A DNA stretch of 64,000 nt from Myxococcales bacterium. Lineage in GTDB: Bacteria; Myxococcota; B64-G9. How positions within the stretch are numbered: the stretch's first letter is position 1; the number at the start of each line of letters is the position of its first letter. The notes under the pieces were generated by a model. It did no database searches and had not been told where the DNA came from. It saw only the letters and a list, made by a program, of their open reading frames with translations. The translations under genes were made by a program, and so were the position numbers. Of the stretch, positions 45,015-52,300 are shown one piece after another. The stretch is taken from contig JAAZNF010000109.1 of NCBI GenBank assembly GCA_012798435.1, positions 1 through 64,000 of the forward strand, in the 5' to 3' direction.

Positions 45015-46738
45015 GGGGGACCTCCTGCATCGCGGATGCCGCAGAAGATGGTGCCGACCTCCCCCGTCACCGGGTCGTACCCGTGAAAGGTCTTGACCAG
45101 GAAGAACTCCTGCAGCATTCGCAGCGCGCCGCGATCTCCATAGTGCCGGAAGGTGCCCACGCCGTACTTCTCCAGGGCCTCTTGGCCATAGTGGGCGGTG
45201 GTGTCGGAGAGCGGCTCCGTCTCCTGGTTGATACGGCAGGAGAACTCCAGGAACACCCGCCCGCCCGGCTTCAGCACGCGGCGGAACTCGGCCAGCGCCG
45301 CGCGATCGTCGCGGCAGTGCTGCAACACCGCCTTGGCGATGACGGCGTCGAACGAGGCGTCGGCGAGCTGCGGCATGTGGCAGATGTCGAGCTGGAGATC
45401 GCAGCCGGTGGGCCGGGCGTCGGCGGTGACTAGCTGACAGATGCGCCGGAGGGCGTCGCGGACGGCGGGGCTGGGGGCGATGTGGAGCACGCGCTTGCCG
45501 GAAAGATCGAACTCGCGCCGGATGAGGCGTTGGTAGACCTCCCAGAACTGCCGCTGACGCTCCAGGGACTGACAACGGGGACAGCGCACCTTCGACCGGC
45601 CGCCGAAGTCCTCCATTTCCTCGCGGGGCGTGCGACAGAAGTTGCATGCCGCGAGGCGGGGCTCCTCGCCCGACAGGGCGGGGGCGCGGATCGGCGCCGG
45701 GTTCAGCCGGCTCAGGAGGGGGTACCCCTCGCGCCGCTCCACCAGCAGACGCCCCTCTCGGATCTCGCGGTCCAGCTCGGAGGCGGTGATGATGCGGAGG
45801 TTTTCCGGGCGGCTGGCGAGGAAGTGCTCGAAGACCTGGACCGGGCGTTCGCCGCCGTACTGGAAATGGCGCGTGCGGGGGTCGGCGGCGAGGAAGGAGA
45901 AGCTGTGCATGCACATCGCCAGCACGCCGTGGCCGCCCGCCCGCTGGAAGTACTCGGCGAAGAACCGCCGGACGGCCGCCTCGTCGGAGAAGTCGAACAG
46001 GTTGAAGTCGAAGACGCGCCAGTCCTTGGGGTTCGGCAACATCCCCAGCGGGACCTCGATGACACCGTCCGGCCAGGCGAACAAGGAACGCCAGTCCTCG
46101 GGGGTGTTCCGCCACAGGTGGTTGCAGTGGTAGTTGAAGCTCAGCCGCAGCCCGTACCGCTCCATGGCCCGCAGGATCTCGGCGTTGAACTCGAACCCGC
46201 CGCCGCGGAACGCCACCGGGTTTCGCACCCCGCAGCGCGCCGCCTCGCCGAGCAGGAAACGGAACAGCACCTCGGCCTGATCGCGGGAGAACCGATTGAG
46301 CGTCGGCGGAGCCTCGGGCACGCCGTGCCGGACGAAGAAGTCCGCCGGCAACCGGATGCGATGGGCATGGATCTGGACGTCGTGCCCGCGCCGCACGATC
46401 TCGCGGCACACCTTCTCGATTTCGTCCGGGTACCGTGCCGTCTCGCAAAAATCGACGAAGAACGTCAGGCGCGCGCCGTGCTTCTCGGCCAGGTCCATCA
46501 TGCGCCCGATGCCGACCTCGTGGCTTCCGAAGCGGCCCCAGATCAGCCGCTCGACGTGGTCCTTCTCCTGGCGCGAGGGGGAGGCCTCGACGTCCACCGT
46601 GATGATCAGCGTGTTGCGGATGTCGGCGCCGAGCCGGAGGACCGAGCGACGGAGGGCCTCGCGGGTCGGCTTCGGCAGCCTCACGCGGGACTCGCGAAGG
46701 ATGTCTTTCATCGTACGCAACGTTCGGGAAAGTCGCAT
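45011..46738 (-). CDS. Polysaccharide deacetylase-like/methyltransferase fusion
   Basis: A 575-residue two-domain protein. Residues about 40-330 resemble NodB-type carbohydrate deacetylases: IITVDVE for the catalytic/metal Asp, QIHAHRI for the metal His and VAFRGGGFEFN. Residues about 365-390 hold two CxxC knuckles (CNFC, CPRC) that may bind zinc. The end, about 400-570, is a SAM methyltransferase of the kind found in glycan operons (VLHIAPSPAVRDAL, DICHMPQLADASFDAVIAKAVLQHC, VLKPGGRVFLEF). It is first in the operon. ATG 46738 is taken; no strong ribosome site is seen, and ATG 46711 is an alternative. Confidence 0.82.
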   Translation of the reverse strand: MRLSRTLRTMKDILRESRVRLPKPTREALRRSVLRLGADIRNTLIITVDVEASPSRQEKDHVERLIWGRFGSHEVGIGRMMDLAEKHGARLTFFVDFCETARYPDEIEKVCREIVRRGHDVQIHAHRIRLPADFFVRHGVPEAPPTLNRFSRDQAEVLFRFLLGEAARCGVRNPVAFRGGGFEFNAEILRAMERYGLRLSFNYHCNHLWRNTPEDWRSLFAWPDGVIEVPLGMLPNPKDWRVFDFNLFDFSDEAAVRRFFAEYFQRAGGHGVLAMCMHSFSFLAADPRTRHFQYGGERPVQVFEHFLASRPENLRIITASELDREIREGRLLVERREGYPLLSRLNPAPIRAPALSGEEPRLAACNFCRTPREEMEDFGGRSKVRCPRCQSLERQRQFWEVYQRLIRREFDLSGKRVLHIAPSPAVRDALRRICQLVTADARPTGCDLQLDICHMPQLADASFDAVIAKAVLQHCRDDRAALAEFRRVLKPGGRVFLEFSCRINQETEPLSDTTAHYGQEALEKYGVGTFRHYGDRGALRMLQEFFLVKTFHGYDPVTGEVGTIFCGIRDAGGPP

Positions 46739-46837
46739 GACACCCGCCTGCCGAATCGGCTCAAGCTATATGAGCATCCGCCGCAGCGTCAACTTTCTCC
46801 GTTGTTCGCAAGTGCCAAACCTGCTAACAGGTGGCGC

Positions 46838-47929
46838 ATGCCGAACGCCCAGGTATCCGCCGCCGGCGCCGGTGTGCCGCCGCCTCCTCTCGTCGAGGGG
46901 CCGTCCGAACGCCTGGCGTATCTGGACGCGCTGCGGGTCGGTGCCATCTGCGGGGTGGTGGTGATCCACGTGGCGGCCCGGCACGTGGACGTGCGCGCCG
47001 CCCCGGACCCGGCCTGGTGGACGGGCAACCTGTGGGACGCGGCCGTGCGCTGGTGCGTGCCGCTGTTCGTCATGTTGAGCGGCGCGCTGCTGCTCAACGG
47101 TCCCGACCTTTCCCCGGGGCGGTTCTACGCCCGTCGCTTGCCGAAGATCGTCATTCCCCTCGCTTTCTGGTCCCTGGCCTTCTACCTGTTCCAGCGGCTC
47201 GGAAGCCGAGCGCCGCTCGGGGTCGGCGACTTCGTCGGCGGCTTGCTCGGGGGGAGCATCCTCAACCGGTACTGGTTCCTGTACATGATCCTGTGGTTGT
47301 ACCTGTCGGCGCCCTTCCTCAAGCCCGTCGCGGCCCGGCTGGAAGGTCCGTGGCTCACGGCGTTCGTCGGCCTGTGGATCTTCGCCGCTTCCCTGCGACC
47401 GCTGCTCCAGGTTCTGTTCGGCATCTCCATCGCCGGCGGCGATTCCTTGTTCACCGAGTACCTGGGGTTTTTCCTGCTGGGGGCGGCCCTGCACCGGCAG
47501 CAGACCCCCGGCTGGCTCTCGCGCGGCGCCCCGCTGCTATTTGTCGCCGGGTTCCTTCTCACCGCGCTGGGGACCGGGGTGTTGCAGCAGGCGCGGGGAA
47601 GCTTCCAGGACGTCTTCTACCGCTACGGCTCACCCGGGGTGGTGGCGATGGCGGTCGGCGTGTTCGTGTTCGGCAAGCGGCGATTCGGCACGCGCCCGGC
47701 GGGCGCCACCACCGTCCGCCTCGCCCGGTTGTCGTTCGGAATCTACCTCATCCACACCTTTGTCCAGGCGCTGCTCAACCAGCCCCGCTACGGCATCGAA
47801 CTCGCGAGAGCGCTGGGCTCGCCGATCGTCGACATCCCGGTCCAGTCCATTCTTATCTGGGGCGCCAGCGCCGTGCTGGCCCTGGCCATCGGACGCACAC
47901 CGTATCTTTCCCGGCTGGTCGGCCTGTGA
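46838..47929 (+). CDS. Acyltransferase 3 family membrane protein
   Basis: A 363-residue inner-membrane protein with about ten helices of the acyltransferase-3/OafA type. ERLAYLDALRVGAICGVVVIH carries the conserved Arg and His of the first helix. FYARRLPKIVIPLAFW and YWFLYMILWLYLSAPFL follow. Such enzymes O-acetylate or otherwise acylate surface polysaccharides or lipids. It is divergent from the glycan operon with about 100 bases between, so co-regulation is plausible. ATG 46838 has only a weak GGTGG. The stop lies 3 nt from the convergent receiver gene's stop. Confidence 0.85.
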   Translation: MPNAQVSAAGAGVPPPPLVEGPSERLAYLDALRVGAICGVVVIHVAARHVDVRAAPDPAWWTGNLWDAAVRWCVPLFVMLSGALLLNGPDLSPGRFYARRLPKIVIPLAFWSLAFYLFQRLGSRAPLGVGDFVGGLLGGSILNRYWFLYMILWLYLSAPFLKPVAARLEGPWLTAFVGLWIFAASLRPLLQVLFGISIAGGDSLFTEYLGFFLLGAALHRQQTPGWLSRGAPLLFVAGFLLTALGTGVLQQARGSFQDVFYRYGSPGVVAMAVGVFVFGKRRFGTRPAGATTVRLARLSFGIYLIHTFVQALLNQPRYGIELARALGSPIVDIPVQSILIWGASAVLALAIGRTPYLSRLVGL

Positions 47930-47932
47930 AGC

Positions 47933-48484
47933 CTATTTCTTCCCCGCGTCGTCGGTGAGGGCCAGGCGGGGCAGGCGGCCGTCGGTGAGGCCGCGGCGGA
48001 TGCGGGCGGTGAGCCCGAGCTTCTTTCCCTTGGGGCGCGGGCGGGCCATCACCTCGCGCACCTCGATGGGGGCGAGCTGCCACAGGGCGTCCTCGATGTC
48101 GAAGTCGGGCAGCTCGATGCTGCGCACCACCAGGCGCAAGAGATCCTCGGCCTCGGGCTCGGGCTCCAGCATCTCGGTGGCGCCGGCCAGCCCCGCCGTG
48201 GTGCGCTTCTTGTTGTCGTCCTCCACCAGGGCCAGCACCGGGATCTTCTGCCCGCCGGCGTACGAGCGCAGCATCTTGAGGAAGGTGAGGCCGTCCACGC
48301 TCTCCGAGACGAGATCGAGCAAGATGAGATCGGGCTTCTCGCGCGGGACCTGCTTCAGGGCCGCCTCGCCGCTCCCCACCGAGACCAGGTCGCACTCGGT
48401 GGTGCGCAGCACGTGGTACAGGCCCTGGCGCAACGCTGGGTCGTCCTCGACCAGCATGATTTTCTTGCGGATGCTCTTGCCCAA
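47933..48484 (-). CDS. Receiver-domain protein with degenerate switch residues
   Basis: A 183-residue protein. Residues 8-125 are a receiver: acidic triad Glu13/Asp14/Asp15 in LVEDDP and Asp57 in LILLDLV as phosphoacceptor. The usual switch Thr/Ser is missing (PVLALVEDD) and the conserved Lys of the KP motif is replaced by Glu (EMLEPEPEAEDL), so signalling would be altered. A tail of about 55 basic residues follows (PRPKGKKLGLTARIRR) without a recognised output domain. The start is TTG 48484 with AGAGGA 6 nt upstream; ATG 48457 would cut into the first strand. Confidence 0.75.
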   Translation of the reverse strand: MGKSIRKKIMLVEDDPALRQGLYHVLRTTECDLVSVGSGEAALKQVPREKPDLILLDLVSESVDGLTFLKMLRSYAGGQKIPVLALVEDDNKKRTTAGLAGATEMLEPEPEAEDLLRLVVRSIELPDFDIEDALWQLAPIEVREVMARPRPKGKKLGLTARIRRGLTDGRLPRLALTDDAGKK

Positions 48485-48672
48485 AACATTCCTCTCAACC
48501 CGACGAGCGGGCCATCGGGAGCGTCAACGCCCGCGCCCAACGCCTCGCCGCAGCGAACGCACCTCGAGAAACCGCGGCTGCGACGACCCTGGCAGCCAAT
48601 GCTCCTCCTCCCCTCCTGCGACCCGTCCTTCGTCAGCGCACCGGCCGGCCGCCGGCCGTCGATCCCGAGAGA

Positions 48673-48743
<71 letters not shown>

Positions 48744-48752
48744 ATCAAAAAA

Positions 48753-48825
48753 AGCGGGTGAAGGGATTTGAACCCTCGACTTCAACCTTGGCAAGGTTGC
48801 ACTCTAGCCTCTGAGTTACACCCGC
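48753..48825 (-). tRNA. tRNA-Gly (GCC)
   Basis: On the minus strand GCGGGTG pairs with CACCCGC. The anticodon stem CAACC/GGTTG encloses TTGCCAA, so the anticodon is GCC. The T loop is TTCAAAT and the discriminator is T, typical for tRNA-Gly. The length is 73 nt. It is transcribed first, before tRNA-Cys. Confidence 0.95.
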
Positions 48826-48924
48826 ATCGTGGGCCCTTTTCGCCCAACTGCCGGGCCTTTGTCAAGAAAAACCAGCGCGCGGCAAGTCGCGCGCGGGGAT
48901 GGCCCGTGGCCGCGCCGAAACGGC

Positions 48925-49227
48925 CTAGTTGAGCATCTCCTCGGGCAGCGGGCCCGAGACGTCGATGGTGCCGAAGCGCTTCTCGTACTTGGCGATGTTC
49001 TCGCGCAGCGCCTCCAGCAGCCTTTTCGTGTGCTTGGGGCTGGAGATCACCCGGGCGCGCACCTTGGCCTTGGGCTGCTGCGGCTGGACGTAGATGAAGT
49101 CCAGGGTGAACTCGGTCTCGGTGTGGTTCACCATGGCCAGGTTCACGTAGGCCCCCTGGGCCATGTCCTCGTCGAGCTGGATCTGGATGTTGATCTTGGG
49201 CGGAGGGGCGTTTTTGACGTCGCTCAT
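48925..49227 (-). CDS. DUF3467 protein
   Basis: A 100-residue cytoplasmic protein matching DUF3467: INIQIQLDEDMAQGAYVNLA, MVNHTETEFTLDFIYVQP, then KAKVRARVISSPKHTKRLL. The family is widespread in bacteria and archaea with no established function. ATG 49227 has GGGAGGAT 5 nt upstream. It is transcribed away from the large TPR gene and towards the tRNA pair. Confidence 0.9.
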   Translation of the reverse strand: MSDVKNAPPPKINIQIQLDEDMAQGAYVNLAMVNHTETEFTLDFIYVQPQQPKAKVRARVISSPKHTKRLLEALRENIAKYEKRFGTIDVSGPLPEEMLN

Positions 49228-49275
49228 GGATCCTCCCTGCCGCGCGCAGCGGCGGCCTGAGAATAATGCCGCGGT

Positions 49276-49305
49276 TTGACTTTGCCAAGGGGCCGCGGGT
49301 AAAGT
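49276..49305 (+). promoter_or_regulatory. Promoter of the large TPR gene
   Basis: TTGACT (49276-49281), an 18-nt spacer and TAAAGT (49300-49305). The transcript would start about 4 nt before ATG 49316, leaving no room for a ribosome site. Confidence 0.45.
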
Positions 49306-49315
49306 CCCTTCACCA

Positions 49316-52300
49316 ATGGCCAAGAAGCCCGCGAAGAAGAGCAGCGCCGGGGAAGCCAACGCCCGCAGCCGCGAGATCCAGCGGCTCAAGCGCGCGCTCA
49401 AGGAGAACCCGTCCGACGAGGGGACCTTCGTCAAGCTGTGGGACCTCTTCGTGCAGGCCGAGGCCTGGGAGGCCATGGCGGGGATCCTGCGCGAGCGCAT
49501 CCCGGCGCTTACCGACGAGCGCGAGCGCGTGCGCGCGCTGCTGCGCCTCGGGGGCCTGTGCGACGAGAAGCTGGGGGACACCCGCCAGGCGGCCCAGGCC
49601 TACCGCGAGGTGCTGGCCATCGAGCCGGCCAACCAGCGGGCCCTGTGGGCGCTGGGGGTCATCTACCACGACCTGGAGGACTGGGAGAAGGTCATCGAGA
49701 TCTACCTCATGCGCATCGCCGCGGCCCAGTCGCCCGAGGAGAAGCTGGCCCTGCGCACCCAGCTGGCCCAGATCTACGAGGAGCGGCTCAAGGCCGAGGA
49801 CCGCGCCCTCACCGAGTACATCCGCGCGGTGCGCCTGGCGCCGCAGAACGTCCGCATCCTGCTGCACATGGAGAAGCTGGCCGGGCGGACCCGCTCCTTC
49901 CAGGAACTTTTAGCGGTGTACCAGGACGTGGTCGAGCGGGTCGAGCGGGTCGAGCTGCGGGTGGCGCTGTACCTCAAGCTGGCCCGGCTGCACGAGCAGC
50001 AGAAGAACGACGAGGCGGCGCGGGCCTACGGGCAGAAGGCGCTCGAGCTCGCCGGCGACGACCCGCAGCGCCTGTTCGCCATCTCCTCCATCTATGGAGA
50101 AGAAGAGGAGTGGAACGAGCTGATCGCCATCTACACCCGCCTGATCGCGCTGGCCCAGACCAACGAGCAGAAGAGCCGGCTACGGCGCGAGATCGCGCGC
50201 TTGTATCGTGACGGGCTGCACGACCCGGCCTCGGCCTTCTTCGAGCTGGTGCGCCTGGCCCGCTACCAGCCGGATCAGCCCGGGCTGGTGGAGGAGCTGT
50301 GCAGCCTGGGGGTGGAGTGCGACAAGCACGTGGAGCTGGCGGCGGTGCTGCAAGACCTGGCCGACCGCCTGCCGGAGGGCGCGGCGCGGGTGGCGCTGTG
50401 GGTGCGCCTGGCCCGGCTCCAGCTCGACGATCTGCACAACGCGGACCTCGCCCGCCAGGCGGTGGAGCGGGCGCTGCAGGCGGACGCGCGCAACCTGGAG
50501 GCGCAACTGCTGCGCTTCGATCTGTTGCAGACCGCGCGCGAGTGGGAGCGCCTGGCCCAGGCCCTGGAGGCCTTCCTGGGGCGCGCCGATCTGCCGGCCG
50601 ACATGGCGCGGGAGCAGCGCAAGCGCCTGGCCCGCCTGTACGAGGAGAAGCTCGACCGGCGCGAGCGGGCGGTGGAGCTGTACCGCGAGAACCTGCGCGA
50701 GCCCGGAGACGCCAGCGCCCCCGAGCCCGGCCCGCGCGAGGAGATCCTGGAGCAGCTGTACCGGCGCCAGGGCACCTGGGAGGAGCTCATCACCCTGCTC
50801 GGCCGGCGCATGCAGGAGAGCGCCGATCCCGAGACCCAGGTCAACCTGGCGCTGGAGATCGCCCAGATCCGCGAGCGTCAGCTGCACCAGCCCGACCGGG
50901 CCTTCTTCGAGATCGTGCGCGCCGCCAAGCAGGCGCCGGGGGACGAGCGGCTGCTCGACGAGCTGTTCCGCCTGGCCCGCGCGGGCGGCTTCACCTCGGA
51001 GGTGCTGGCGGTGGCCGAGGATCTGTTGGCCACCATGCCCGACGCCGCCGCCGCCCGGGTCCACGCCAGCATCGGCCTGCTGCTGGAGGACGAGGGCCGC
51101 CGCCAGGAAGCCCTGGAGCGTTTCGAGCGGGCGCTGGCCCTGGATCCGCTGGAGAGTCGCGCCTACCGCGGGCTGCGTGCCGATCTCCTGTCCCGCAACG
51201 CCTGGGAGCGGCTGGTCGAGCTGGATCTGGCCCGCGCCTCCCGCCCGGTGGACGCGGACGAGAAGATCGAGCTCTTGCTCTCCGTGGCCGAGGTGCTCGA
51301 GGACCGGCTGCGCGATGACAGCCGGGCGGCCGACGTGTATGACCGGGTGCTGGCGCTGGATCCCACCTCGATCCCCGCCCGGAAGGGCCTGTCCCGCCTG
51401 CGCGGCGAGGCCGGTCAGCCCGCGCCCTTGTCCGAGACGCCAGCCCCGGCACCGCCCGCCGGGGAACCGTTTGCGGACTCCACCGGGGCGGTGCCGCGCC
51501 CGGAGGATCTCGACGTCACCGAACCGCAGGGCCGGCCGCCGGTGGGCACGGCGTCTGCCACGATCCAGGACCTGGAGGAGTTCGACGAGCCGGAGCCGAT
51601 CACCGAGGTGACCGAGCCCTCCCCGCGCCCCGCGGCGGCCCGCCGCCCTGAGGTTGCGCCACCTCCTCCCCTGCCGGTCCCGGCGCCGGCCGATGAGCAG
51701 GACGAGGCGAACGATTTTCTCGATCGTGAGCCCACGCTGGTCGAGCGGGCGCCCACGCCGACCCCGGCGCCGAAGGAGCCGCCCGCGCAGACGCCCCCCC
51801 CGGCACCCGCGCCCACGGCCGAGCCCCCGCAGGCGCAACCGGAGCCGCCGCGCCCGGCTGCCGCGCCGGCCACGGAAACGAAAGACGTCCCGGTGGCGGA
51901 CCAGGACCCGGACACCTCTCCCATGGAAGAGGAACCGACGCGCCCCGGGGTCACGCTATCCCCGGAGGAGGCGGCGCGCCACATCCTGGCGGCGGATCGG
52001 CAGGACGTCGGCGCCTGGGAACGCCTGAGCCAGCTCGCGGGGGAAGCGCGCGGGCCCGCGGCGGCCTTCGACATCCTGGCCGAGGGGTTGGCCGCGCTCG
52101 AGAAGGCCGATGCCCAGGCAGTGCTGCTGCGGCGGCTGGGGCTGCTGGCGCAAGACACGCCGCTGCGGCTCCGGCTGGCCGAGCTGTTGCGACAGCGTGG
52201 GCGCTTCGAGGACGCCGAGTCCACCTACCGCGCCATCCTGCGCGCCGAGCCGGTCCACCCCCAGGCCCTCGACGGGCTGGCCAGCCTCTACCGGGAGCGC

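Noticed and set aside
42732-45086. 784-codon plus-strand frame
   Set aside because: It is a shadow of the methyltransferase-coiled-coil-glycosyltransferase gene. The composition is Leu/Arg/Gln/His-biased without any motif.
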